Of a stretch of 46,197 bases of DNA, positions 20,518 to 28,762 are shown in pieces. Each line of letters begins with the position of its first letter. Position 1 is the first letter of the stretch. Source of the stretch: a bacterium (GTDB lineage Bacteria; Pseudomonadota; Alphaproteobacteria; Ferrovibrionales; Ferrovibrionaceae); NCBI GenBank assembly GCA_022844005.1, contig JALHMN010000015.1:1-46197 (forward strand), read 5' to 3'. The position numbers were made by a program, and so were the translations under genes. The notes under the pieces were generated by a model, which made no database searches, was not told the DNA's origin, and saw only the letters and a list, made by a program, of their open reading frames with translations.

Positions 20518-22258
20518 CCGCCTTGCCGCGATCGCGGCGATGGTGTGCCTGCCGGCGATCGCCGCGGCTCAGGGCGGGGGGCCTTTGAGGCTGATTCCAC
20601 AGCTTCCCGGGGTGGATCCGGCGCCGTTGGCACAACCGCGATTTCCCGGCCCGTCCACGACATCTCCAACCGATGGCGTGCAGGTCGAAACTCTCGGCAC
20701 CGTCGATCCCGCTGCCTTTGGCCTGATGCGCGAAACAGATGGCGGAATGCCCCGCAGCCAATGGCGAGGCAGCAACCGCGCGCAGATCGAGCGCCTGGCG
20801 ACCCAGATACGTCCTTCCGTTTCACCAGCCGCCCTCACGCTCACCCGGCGTTTGCTGTTGTCGGAAGCGGAACCGCCGGCGGGCGAACCTGGACAGCCCG
20901 GCCTTTTTGCGATCCGCGTCGACCGGCTGATAGAGATCGGGGATCCCGATGCCGCATTCCAGTTGGCGCGGATGGCCGCAAACAATCCGCGCGCCCTTGC
21001 CCCCGCCATTGATTCGGCCCTCGTGGCGGGACGGGACGAGGAGGCTTGCCGCCTGATTGGTGCAACGCCTGTAGATCGCCAAGACGCGGCCTGGGCACGC
21101 GCCTCGGCATTCTGTCGCGCGCTTTCCGGAGATAGCGTCGGAGCCGGCATCCAGACTGGCCTGTTGCGCGAGCGCGGCGAAGTCGATGCCACTTTTATCG
21201 CACTCATGTCCTCGATTGCCGGGCTGCCGGACAAAACGCCGATCGATCTCAAGGCCCCGACGCCACTGGACCTGGCGATGTTGAGAGCCGCTAAGCGAAT
21301 GCCGGCCGCCGCGGTGATCGATGGCTTGAGCCCAGCGGGCGCGCGATTGATCGCCGATGTCGGCGGCGCCCCGCGCGATCTGGCATTGCGGGCGATGGAG
21401 CGTGCATATGCCTACGGGGCCGCTCCAGTGGAGAGTCTGCGCAGCCGGTACGAGAGCTTCGAGTTCAAACCCTCCGAACTAGAGGCAGCATCGACCGGCA
21501 AGGCCGTCCAGGACGCGAGTGGCCGCGCCGCGCTGTTCCAGGCGGTTGCCGCGGCTGAAGGCGAAGCGGCAAAGGCGAAAGCGCTGACCGTGGCTCTGGC
21601 ACGGCTGCGCAGCTCAGAAGGGGGGATGGATGCGCGCATGGCAACAGCGCATCTCGAAGCCCTCCTATCGATTCGGCCGGCCCCGGAGGTGCTGGACCTG
21701 GCACCAAGCGCGGCGAGGCTCCTGATAGCGACCGGTCAGACAAGCCGGGCGATGGAATGGCTGCGGCTCTTGGAATGGGAAGGAAGGACCGGAACAATCG
21801 ATGCCGCCCGATCGGCGATCAGACTGATGCCATTGTTCCGTCTGGCGGATCGCTCTACGCTGGGATTTCCACCCGAGGACCTGTCCGACTGGATCGACGC
21901 ATGGCGGGCGGGTCCACGACCCGAGAATTTCGATTCCCGGGCGGTAGTTCTGCTTTCGGCGCTGCAGGGCCTCGGTGTCGATGTTGGAACAGGCATCTGG
22001 AACAAGCTGGCGGTAGCCAACGCTTCCCCGCTCGGCCATCGACCGAATGCCGCCGCCATACAGGCCCTGCGGAGTGCTGCCCATGCCGGCCGGGTGGGCG
22101 AGACGGTGCTGTTGGCGCTCATAGCGCTTGATGGACGCTCACCGGCCGCCCTCGAGGCCGATGCCCTGGCCAACGTACTCGACGCGCTCGTCCGCGTGGA
22201 TCTCGAGACGGATGCGAGAGCGCTTGCAATAGAGGCGGCGATCGGCCTCGGTCTCTAG
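20489..22258 (+). CDS. Secreted conserved hypothetical protein
   Basis: A 589-residue protein with a signal peptide (RLAAIAAMVCLPAIAAA, cleavage near AQG), then a Pro-rich region (about 30-60) and a long alpha-helical body of antiparallel helices with many Ala, Leu and Arg. This suggests a periplasmic helical-repeat protein. No enzyme motif is seen. It overlaps the small membrane protein gene by 29 bases and stops two bases before xerD, so the three probably form one transcription unit. Function unknown. Confidence 0.85.
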   Translation: MIVFPSRLPSRLAAIAAMVCLPAIAAAQGGGPLRLIPQLPGVDPAPLAQPRFPGPSTTSPTDGVQVETLGTVDPAAFGLMRETDGGMPRSQWRGSNRAQIERLATQIRPSVSPAALTLTRRLLLSEAEPPAGEPGQPGLFAIRVDRLIEIGDPDAAFQLARMAANNPRALAPAIDSALVAGRDEEACRLIGATPVDRQDAAWARASAFCRALSGDSVGAGIQTGLLRERGEVDATFIALMSSIAGLPDKTPIDLKAPTPLDLAMLRAAKRMPAAAVIDGLSPAGARLIADVGGAPRDLALRAMERAYAYGAAPVESLRSRYESFEFKPSELEAASTGKAVQDASGRAALFQAVAAAEGEAAKAKALTVALARLRSSEGGMDARMATAHLEALLSIRPAPEVLDLAPSAARLLIATGQTSRAMEWLRLLEWEGRTGTIDAARSAIRLMPLFRLADRSTLGFPPEDLSDWIDAWRAGPRPENFDSRAVVLLSALQGLGVDVGTGIWNKLAVANASPLGHRPNAAAIQALRSAAHAGRVGETVLLALIALDGRSPAALEADALANVLDALVRVDLETDARALAIEAAIGLGL

Positions 22259-22260
22259 GT

Positions 22261-23175
22261 ATGAAGTGCGGCGGTCTGATCGATCGCTTCCTGGAAATGC
22301 AACTGGCCGAGCGCGGGGCGGCCGGCAATACGGTGACCGCGTATCGGCGCGATCTCGAGCATTTGGCGGATTACCTCCAACGGGCCGATATTTCGTTGCA
22401 GTCAGTGTCGGAAGCTGACCTGCGCACGTATATGCGGGATCTTCATCGGTCGGGATCAGCTCCCGCGACGGCCGCGAGGCGCCGATCGGCATTTCGCCAG
22501 TTCTATGCATTTCTTCATGGCGAGGGCCTGCGGAATGATGATCCGGCAGCAGGCCTGGACGCACCGCGTCGGGCGCGGTCGTTGCCCAAGATTCTTTCGC
22601 CGGATGAAGTGCTTCGGCTTTTCGACGCCGCGGCCGCGCATCAAGGTCCGGAGGGCCGGCGTCTGGTTTGTCTGCTGGAGCTCGTCTATTGCGCCGGCCT
22701 TCGCGTTTCCGAACTCGTCGGGCTCCCTTACCCCCCTACCGACCGCGATGCGCGATTGCTGATCATCCGGGGCAAGGGTGACAAGGAGCGCCTTGTCCCA
22801 TTGCACGACGCAGCACTTGCCGCTCTGGGCGCCTATCTGGAGGTGCGGTCGCATTTCCTTCCTGGAGCGGCCAAGGCGTCGCCATGGCTTTTCCCCTCAC
22901 GTGCCCGCCAGGGCTTTCTCACCCGTGCCCGGTTTTTTCAGATGCTCGATACCCTTGCCCTGGAAGCCGGTCTCGACCCAGCCAAGGTTTCACCTCACGT
23001 GCTGCGGCATGCTTTCGCGACCCACCTTCTGGAGGGTGGCGCCGATCTTCGGGCGGTGCAGCGAATGCTCGGTCACGCGGATATCGCCACCACGCAGATC
23101 TACACCCATGTCGTTGAGGAACGGCTGAAAGCCTTGGTCAATCAGCATCACCCTCTGGCCGGGGGGACCGGTTGA
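22261..23175 (+). CDS. xerD: Tyrosine recombinase XerD
   Basis: Resolves chromosome dimers at dif with XerC under FtsK control. The 304-residue protein has an N-terminal SAM-like core-binding domain and a catalytic domain with R148 (AGLRVSE), K172 (RGKGDKERL), H246 and R249 (SPHVLRHAF), H272 (LGHADI) and the nucleophile Y281 (IYTHV). Length and the absence of phage genes beside it fit the housekeeping enzyme, not a prophage integrase. It begins two bases after the secreted-protein gene. Confidence 0.93.
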   Translation: MKCGGLIDRFLEMQLAERGAAGNTVTAYRRDLEHLADYLQRADISLQSVSEADLRTYMRDLHRSGSAPATAARRRSAFRQFYAFLHGEGLRNDDPAAGLDAPRRARSLPKILSPDEVLRLFDAAAAHQGPEGRRLVCLLELVYCAGLRVSELVGLPYPPTDRDARLLIIRGKGDKERLVPLHDAALAALGAYLEVRSHFLPGAAKASPWLFPSRARQGFLTRARFFQMLDTLALEAGLDPAKVSPHVLRHAFATHLLEGGADLRAVQRMLGHADIATTQIYTHVVEERLKALVNQHHPLAGGTG

Positions 23176-23229
23176 CAGGTCGAGGGGGGCTCCGCATGTT
23201 GCGCTGCACAATGCCAGCAGGGGATCCAC

Positions 23230-24216
23230 GTGAGCTTCAAGGTCGTCGAACCGGCACCCGCGCGTCTCAACCGGTCGGAACTGTCGGTTCCGGGCAGCAG
23301 TGTCAAGCTTTTCGAGAAAGCCGCCAAGAGTGAAGCCGATGTCATCTTCCTGGATCTCGAAGATGCCGTGGCGCCCGACGACAAGCCGCAAGCCCGCAAG
23401 AATATCATTCAGGCGATCAATGAGATCGACTGGGGCGCGAAGACGTTGTCGGTACGAATCAACGGGCTCGACACCCATTTCATGTACCGCGACGTCATCG
23501 AGGTTCTGGAGGCTGCCGGCGATCGGCTCGACCTGATCATGATTCCCAAGGTCGGAACGGCGGCCGACGTCTATGCCGTGGATATGCTGGTTACGCAGAT
23601 CGAGCGGGCCAAGGGTCGCAGGAAGCGAATTGGCTTTGAACTGATCATCGAGACTGCTCTCGGCATGCAGAACATCGCCGAGATTGCCGCTGCGAGCCCG
23701 CGCAACGAATCACTTCATTTCGGCGTCGCCGACTATGCCGCCTCCACCAAGGCGAAGACGACGAATATCGGTGGACCCAACCCGCTGTACGGGGTGCTTA
23801 CCGACAAGCTGGATGCGGCGGCCCGTCGAGATTTCTTCTGGGGTGATATGTGGCACTACGCCATCTCACGACTGGTGGTGACGGCACGCGCCAACGGCCT
23901 GCGCGCGGTGGATGGGCCGTTCGGAGATTTCAAGGATCCCGATGGCTACAACGCGCAGGCCAATCGCGCGGCCGCGCTCGGGTGCGAAGGCAAATGGGCG
24001 ATCCATCCGTCTCAATTGGCTCTCGGCAATGCCGTCTTCAGTCCCACCGAGGCGGAAGTCACTCAGGCACGGCGGATCATCGCCGCGATGCGCGATGCCG
24101 AGGCGAGCGGCCAGGGGGCCGCTGCGCTCGACGGAAAACTGATCGACTATGCTTCGATCCGCCAAGCTGAAGTCATCGTCGGCATGGCGGAACAGATCGC
24201 TGCGCGCGCCGGCTGA
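23230..24216 (+). CDS. mcl: L-malyl-CoA/beta-methylmalyl-CoA lyase (HpcH/HpaI family)
   Basis: Cleaves malyl-CoA or beta-methylmalyl-CoA to glyoxylate plus acetyl- or propionyl-CoA; used in the ethylmalonyl-CoA and related pathways. The 328-residue protein is a TIM barrel of the CitE-like group: LSVPGSSVKLFEKAAKSEAD, DVIFLDLEDAVAPDDK with metal-binding acids, IETALGMQNI and LHFGVADYAASTKAK. The start is a GTG at 23230. MclA and related citrate-lyase-beta proteins are hard to separate by eye; the malyl-CoA lyase subgroup fits best. Confidence 0.85.
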   Translation: MSFKVVEPAPARLNRSELSVPGSSVKLFEKAAKSEADVIFLDLEDAVAPDDKPQARKNIIQAINEIDWGAKTLSVRINGLDTHFMYRDVIEVLEAAGDRLDLIMIPKVGTAADVYAVDMLVTQIERAKGRRKRIGFELIIETALGMQNIAEIAAASPRNESLHFGVADYAASTKAKTTNIGGPNPLYGVLTDKLDAAARRDFFWGDMWHYAISRLVVTARANGLRAVDGPFGDFKDPDGYNAQANRAAALGCEGKWAIHPSQLALGNAVFSPTEAEVTQARRIIAAMRDAEASGQGAAALDGKLIDYASIRQAEVIVGMAEQIAARAG

Positions 24217-24219
24217 AGC

Positions 24220-25242
24220 TCAGCGGAGGCGCCCGCGAACAAGCCGAGCCCCCTCCACCATTGCCTGCATCTTCTGCCGGGCGAGGTAGCGTGGCAGGGC
24301 CGAAAAGCCGCAGTCTGCCGTCACGGAGAGTTTCTCGATGGCGACATACTGAAGACAGCGTTCAATTCGCTCCGCCACTTCGGCGGGCGTCTCGACATGG
24401 AAGCTCTTCACGTCCACGACGCCGGCAGCAATTTCGAACCGTGTGCCGAGCGATGTCAGCAGTTCCAGATCCGCCATTTCCCGATTTGCGAACTCGAGCA
24501 CCAATTGGCTGCTGGCGAGGCTGAGCATCCCCTCCATGAGGGGCGTGAAGGCGCGAGGGCGCTTCGGTCGCCCCGCGTTGTTGCCGAAACAGACATGTAC
24601 GGCGGTGCGAGCCGTCAAGCCGTGCAGGGAGCGGTTGATCACTTCGGCAGCGTCGACGAATGACAACCCAAAGGGTGGTTCGGCGAAATTGGGCTCGTCG
24701 AGTTGTATGTGGGTGGCGCCGGCGGCCTCGAGAGCCCGAAGCTCCGTGGATACGATCGAAACGAGCCGGTCAAGACATGCGGCTTCACGGCCGGGCTGAG
24801 GCTGGATGGCGCCGGCGAAGGTCAGAGGGCCTGGAATTGCGACCTTGAGGTGCCGATCCGGCGCCAACCGGCACAGCGATCGAAATTCCTCAACCACGCC
24901 AAGGCCGCTTGGTGCCGCGATGTCCGAATCGGCCGTGAACCGGGGGGCCATGTCGTAGAAGGGAATGCCGAGGCGACGTCGCGGCGCGACGCGCTTCAGG
25001 CCCTCCAACCTGTCGTACATCTCGTAGACGAAGCGCTGCCGGCGCAACTCGCCATCGGAGAGAATGTCGATCCCTGCCTCGATCTGGTCGGCGATGGTCA
25101 GGCGGGTTGCATCCTCGAACATCTCTTCGATGTCGTGTGGCCCGAGATCGCCTTCCCGGATGCGCTGGCGGCCCAGGATGAACCACCCGGGCGACGCGTA
25201 CGAACCTACTCCCATTGTTGGCAGTGATGGCAAGGGCTTCAT
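24220..25242 (-). CDS. MetE C-terminal-domain-like methyltransferase (methionine synthase II family)
   Basis: A 340-residue single-domain relative of the catalytic half of cobalamin-independent methionine synthase. The zinc-binding set is complete: H216 and C218 (HVCFGN), E250 (LVLEFANREM) and C311 (TADCGFS). Other family sections are ILSDGELRRQRFV and IQLDEPNFAEPP. It lacks the N-terminal duplicated domain of MetE, so the methyl donor may differ from methyltetrahydrofolate-triglutamate. It converges on the malyl-CoA lyase gene with a three-base gap. Exact substrate cannot be read from sequence. Confidence 0.82.
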   Translation of the reverse strand: MKPLPSLPTMGVGSYASPGWFILGRQRIREGDLGPHDIEEMFEDATRLTIADQIEAGIDILSDGELRRQRFVYEMYDRLEGLKRVAPRRRLGIPFYDMAPRFTADSDIAAPSGLGVVEEFRSLCRLAPDRHLKVAIPGPLTFAGAIQPQPGREAACLDRLVSIVSTELRALEAAGATHIQLDEPNFAEPPFGLSFVDAAEVINRSLHGLTARTAVHVCFGNNAGRPKRPRAFTPLMEGMLSLASSQLVLEFANREMADLELLTSLGTRFEIAAGVVDVKSFHVETPAEVAERIERCLQYVAIEKLSVTADCGFSALPRYLARQKMQAMVEGARLVRGRLR

Positions 25243-25312
25243 CGATCCTCTCCTCGGCTCACGGAGCTTAGCCGGTGCTTGTGAGATCGCCCAACCGTGC
25301 TAGAACCAAACC

Positions 25313-26263
25313 ATGCGGGTGTATCTCGATTTCGAAAAGCCGCTGGCGGAACTAGAGAACTCGATTAGGGAACTCGAGCGCACAGCCGAAGGTGGCACCG
25401 TCAACGTCGCGGAGGAAATCGGCCGGCTTCGCGCCAAGGCCGATGCGATGCTGCGCGCGACGTATGGAAAGCTGGAACCCTGGCAGAAGACGCAAGTCGC
25501 CCGTCACCAGGACCGGCCGCATTTTCACGACTATGTCGACGCGCTGGTCGAGGACTTCGTCCCTCTGGCAGGCGATCGCTTGTTTGCCGATGACAGGGCG
25601 ATTCTCGGGGGCATCGGGCGCTTTCAGGGCCGAAGTGTCGTCGTTGTCGGGCATGCGAAGGGGCGTGGCACCGACGGTCGACTGAAGCATAATTTCGGCA
25701 TGGCCCGTCCAGAAGGCTACCGAAAGGCAATACGACTGATGAGACTTGCCGATCGGTTTCGCCTGCCGGTGGTGACACTGATCGACACACCGGGCGCCTA
25801 TCCCGGCATTGATGCGGAGGCGCGCGGTCAGGCCGAGGCCATCGCCAGGGCGATCGACTGTTGCCTCGACATCAGGGTGCCGCTGGTGGCGGTTGTGGTC
25901 GGTGAAGGCGGGTCCGGCGGGGCGGTTGCGATCGGCGCGGCGGACCGGGTCCTCATGCTGGAGCATGCAATCTATTCGGTGGCCTCCCCGGAGGCTTGTG
26001 CTTCGATCCTCTGGCATGCCTCGGACAAGGCCCGCGATGCGGCCGAGGCGCTCAAAGTCACCGCTGCCGATCTGCTGCGCCTCGGTGTCATCGACGAAGT
26101 GGTGCCCGAACCGCTGGGCGGCGCCCATCGCGCGCCTGACGAGATGATTGCGCGCGTGGGCGAGGCGGTGGATCGCTGTCTCGCCGGTCTGGTGGGACAG
26201 GAGGCGGAAGCCCTTCGCGAGGGCCGGCGGCGCAAGTTCATCGACATGGGGCGCTCGCTATAG
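25313..26263 (+). CDS. accA: Acetyl-CoA carboxylase carboxyltransferase subunit alpha
   Basis: With AccD it transfers the carboxyl group from biotin to acetyl-CoA, the first step of fatty-acid synthesis. The 316-residue protein opens with [18 protein letters not shown], then [25 protein letters not shown], the [13 protein letters not shown] loop, [14 protein letters not shown] and [12 protein letters not shown], all diagnostic. It starts 70 bases from the divergent MetE-like gene. The accD partner is not in the window, as usual. Confidence 0.96.
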   Translation: MRVYLDFEKPLAELENSIRELERTAEGGTVNVAEEIGRLRAKADAMLRATYGKLEPWQKTQVARHQDRPHFHDYVDALVEDFVPLAGDRLFADDRAILGGIGRFQGRSVVVVGHAKGRGTDGRLKHNFGMARPEGYRKAIRLMRLADRFRLPVVTLIDTPGAYPGIDAEARGQAEAIARAIDCCLDIRVPLVAVVVGEGGSGGAVAIGAADRVLMLEHAIYSVASPEACASILWHASDKARDAAEALKVTAADLLRLGVIDEVVPEPLGGAHRAPDEMIARVGEAVDRCLAGLVGQEAEALREGRRRKFIDMGRSL

Positions 26264-26273
26264 GGCGGCGCAT

Positions 26274-26693
26274 TCAGTCTTCGCCCCGCGGTCCCTTCCG
26301 GCCCTGCTTGATGTCCTGCCTGTGACGCTTCGTATCGAGCCGGCGTGTCTTGGATCCCAGCGTGGGTCTTGTCGCGATCCGCCTTCGCGGTGTCACGAAT
26401 GCCTTGGAAATCAGCGCGTAGAGCTTGGCCCGTGCGTCCGCCCGGTTCTGCTCCTGCGTACGAAATCGCTGTGCCTCGATCAGCAGTATCCCTGCCTTGC
26501 TGATATTTCCGCCGGCCAGCTTTACCAGCCGGTCGTGCGCCGCCGGGGGGAGGAGCGTCTTGGCCAGGTCGACGCGCAGTTGCACCGCTGTCGATACCTT
26601 GTTGACGTTCTGCCCGCCGGGTCCCGACGCCCGAGTGAATACTTCCTCGATCGCGGTGTCGGGGACATAGGTGGCCGCAGTCTCGGGTTTCAA
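26274..26693 (-). CDS. arfB: Ribosome-rescue peptidyl-tRNA hydrolase ArfB (YaeJ)
   Basis: Codon-independent release factor that frees stalled ribosomes lacking a stop codon. The 139-residue protein has the catalytic GGQ at 26-28 (SGPGGQNVNKVSTAVQLR) and a basic C-terminal tail (RPTLGSKTRRLDTKRHRQ) that enters the empty mRNA channel. Its start overlaps the maoC stop by four bases. Confidence 0.93.
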   Translation of the reverse strand: MKPETAATYVPDTAIEEVFTRASGPGGQNVNKVSTAVQLRVDLAKTLLPPAAHDRLVKLAGGNISKAGILLIEAQRFRTQEQNRADARAKLYALISKAFVTPRRRIATRPTLGSKTRRLDTKRHRQDIKQGRKGPRGED

Positions 26694-27145
26694 GCGGCCC
26701 GCCGCTTCACCAATTGGGCGCTGCGCAGCGTGCAGACCGTTTCGCCCTTCTGATTCGCGATCCGGTAGGCCATCCGAACGATGCCGCGATCGGGCTTGGA
26801 GGCCGAAGCGCGCATCTCCAGCACTTCAACCTCTCCGCGCAGGGTGTCGCCGGGGCGAACGGGCAGTATCCAGCGCAGTTCGTCGACACCAGGAGACCCC
26901 ATGCTGCCTTCACCCAGGAGGCCAGCCTGCACCAGCATGCGGAAGGTGACGGCGATGACTTGCCAGCCGCTGGCGATCAGTCCGCCGTAGATGGACTGAT
27001 CGGCCGAGGGCTTGTCGATGTGAAAGGGCTGGGGATCGTACTTGAAGGCGAATTCGACGATATCGGCCTCGCTCAGGGTGACCGCGGCCGAGCGAATGAC
27101 CTCCCCTACCGTGTAGTCTTCATAGAAGCGCGGATTGGGGCTCAT
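26690..27145 (-). CDS. MaoC-like dehydratase (hot-dog fold)
   Basis: A 151-residue protein of the MaoC/enoyl-CoA hydratase group: [31 protein letters not shown] with the typical catalytic Asp and His, then YGGLIASGW and LRWILPVRPGDTL. These enzymes hydrate enoyl-CoA thioesters. It overlaps arfB and the carboxymuconolactone-decarboxylase-type gene by four bases on each side, so the three are one operon. The acyl-CoA substrate is unknown. Confidence 0.9.
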   Translation of the reverse strand: MSPNPRFYEDYTVGEVIRSAAVTLSEADIVEFAFKYDPQPFHIDKPSADQSIYGGLIASGWQVIAVTFRMLVQAGLLGEGSMGSPGVDELRWILPVRPGDTLRGEVEVLEMRASASKPDRGIVRMAYRIANQKGETVCTLRSAQLVKRRAA

Positions 27146-27498
27146 TTCGAACCCCCTGCCGCCTTCATCTGATCAAAGGCTTCCAGAGCCTTGATGCCGT
27201 ATACGAGCGACGGGCCGCCTCCCATGTGTATTGCGACCGCGATCACCTCTTCCAGCTCGGCGCGGGTCATCCCCTGACGCATGGCGCCCCGCGTATGCCA
27301 TGCGATGCAGCCATCGCAGTGGCTTGCAATGGCCGCGGAGATCGCCAGCATCTCCTTGGTTTTGGTCGACAATGCACCGTCCTGATAGACCGCCTTGCCG
27401 ACCGCGCCGAATGCCCGCATCACTTCGGGGATTTCACTGCCGAGTGTGGCCATTCCTTCCTTGATCGATGCGATCGTGCTCTCAACGTCCATAGGCAT
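27142..27498 (-). CDS. Carboxymuconolactone decarboxylase/AhpD-family protein
   Basis: A 118-residue small helical protein. CDGCIAWHTR supplies the C61-x2-C64-x3-H68 motif of the AhpD-type peroxidase/disulfide-reductase branch. This CxxC makes alkylhydroperoxidase-like activity more likely than true decarboxylation. Remaining sections (STKTKEMLAISAAIA, EEVIAVAIHMGGGPS) are the family signature. Operon with maoC and arfB; the epoxide hydrolase gene ends 11 bases upstream. Confidence 0.88.
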   Translation of the reverse strand: MPMDVESTIASIKEGMATLGSEIPEVMRAFGAVGKAVYQDGALSTKTKEMLAISAAIASHCDGCIAWHTRGAMRQGMTRAELEEVIAVAIHMGGGPSLVYGIKALEAFDQMKAAGGSK

Positions 27499-27509
27499 AG
27501 GCGTTCTCC

Positions 27510-28667
27510 CTAGCGCCAGCTCCGGAAGAAGGTTCGAATTTCTTCAATGAGGAGCGGGCCGTTCTCCATGGCCGGGAAGTGACCTCCTGTCCCGAAGACA
27601 TTGAACGCGCGGACGTCGTATGCCCGCTCCGCCCAGCTGCGTGGCGGGGGCAGGAGAAGATCGCGCGGAAACAGCGAGAAGCCGGTCGGGACGGCAACAC
27701 GCTCCCCTTGGGCGAGACCTGCCGCCGTGCCATCCACCAATGACACGTAAAGCCAGTTCGCGGCATTGATGCCGTTGATCCAGTACACCATCACGTTGGC
27801 GATCAGATGATCGAGCCCGAAAGGCGGATCGCGGTCTTCACCGCCGATGGTCCAACCGTGGAATTTTTCCACGATCCAGGCAGCGAGGCCGGCCGGGGAA
27901 TCGGTCAGCGGATAGGCCAGCGACTGTGGCTTCGTGCCTTGAATCTGCTGATAGCCTGTCTCCCGCGCTCGTACCTGCTGAGCAGCATTGATCCAGGCCT
28001 TCTCCTCCGCGGAAACCGGCGGCGATCCGGATCCGATCCATGGCCGAAGCCCCACCATATTGAGATGAATCGCGGCAAGGGCACCGGGGTGGTCCAGCGC
28101 AAGCCAGGACGTGACGACGCTTCCCCAGTCGCCGCCCTGAGCGGCGTAGCGCGTGAGCCCGAGTTCCAGAGCCAGCCTGTGCCACATTCCGGCGACATGG
28201 CGCGGGGTTATCGGTGCGCGGGGTGCGCCGGAGAACCCATAGCCCGGCAGGCTCGGTACGATAACCGTGAAGGCGTCTTCGACCCTGCCCCCATATCTCT
28301 CAGGGTGCGCAAGTGGTTCGACGAGTTCAATGAACTCGAGAAACGAGCCCGGCCAGCCGTGGGTGAGGATGAGGGGGAGGGGATGGGCGCCCGAGCCCTG
28401 CTCGATCAGCACATGGATGTCTATCCCGTCGATATCCACGAGACGCTGTTCGAAACGGTTGATACGGGCCTCCCATGCCCGCCAGTCGAAGTCCTGGCGC
28501 CAGTGTTCCACGAGCCGCTGCGCATAGGAGAGCGGCGTGCCATAGGTCCAATTCGGAACTTGTGGTTCTGTCGGCCAGCGCGTGCGTGACAGCCGCTCTT
28601 GCAGATCATCCAGGACGGGCTGTGGCACCGCGACGCGGAAGGGCTTGCCCGGCAACGGCTTCCGCAT
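27510..28667 (-). CDS. Epoxide hydrolase with EHN domain
   Basis: An alpha/beta hydrolase of 385 residues with the N-terminal epoxide-hydrolase domain (about 8-115, RVAVPQPVLDDLQERLSRTR and YAQRLVEHWRQDFDWRAWE). Oxyanion motif HGWPGS lies at 103-108, nucleophile D180 in QGGDWGS, and the catalytic His is probably H363 in GTGGHFPAME. The family is related to microsomal epoxide hydrolase and opens epoxides to diols; natural substrate unknown. No signal peptide. It leads the gene group with CMD, maoC and arfB. Confidence 0.9.
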   Translation of the reverse strand: MRKPLPGKPFRVAVPQPVLDDLQERLSRTRWPTEPQVPNWTYGTPLSYAQRLVEHWRQDFDWRAWEARINRFEQRLVDIDGIDIHVLIEQGSGAHPLPLILTHGWPGSFLEFIELVEPLAHPERYGGRVEDAFTVIVPSLPGYGFSGAPRAPITPRHVAGMWHRLALELGLTRYAAQGGDWGSVVTSWLALDHPGALAAIHLNMVGLRPWIGSGSPPVSAEEKAWINAAQQVRARETGYQQIQGTKPQSLAYPLTDSPAGLAAWIVEKFHGWTIGGEDRDPPFGLDHLIANVMVYWINGINAANWLYVSLVDGTAAGLAQGERVAVPTGFSLFPRDLLLPPPRSWAERAYDVRAFNVFGTGGHFPAMENGPLLIEEIRTFFRSWR

Positions 28668-28762
28668 TGAAGTAAGCTCCCTCGCTAGAAATAATCCCCA
28701 GCCGAGAGACTACAGCCAGATCGGCTGGCGACAATGCCGATGCACGGATATCGCACGTCGGG

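Noticed and set aside
22261-23175. xerD as the integrase of the phage cluster
   Set aside because: It is separated from the cluster by aroB, aroK and other host genes, has the length and motifs of housekeeping XerD, and sits in a conserved-looking host operon.
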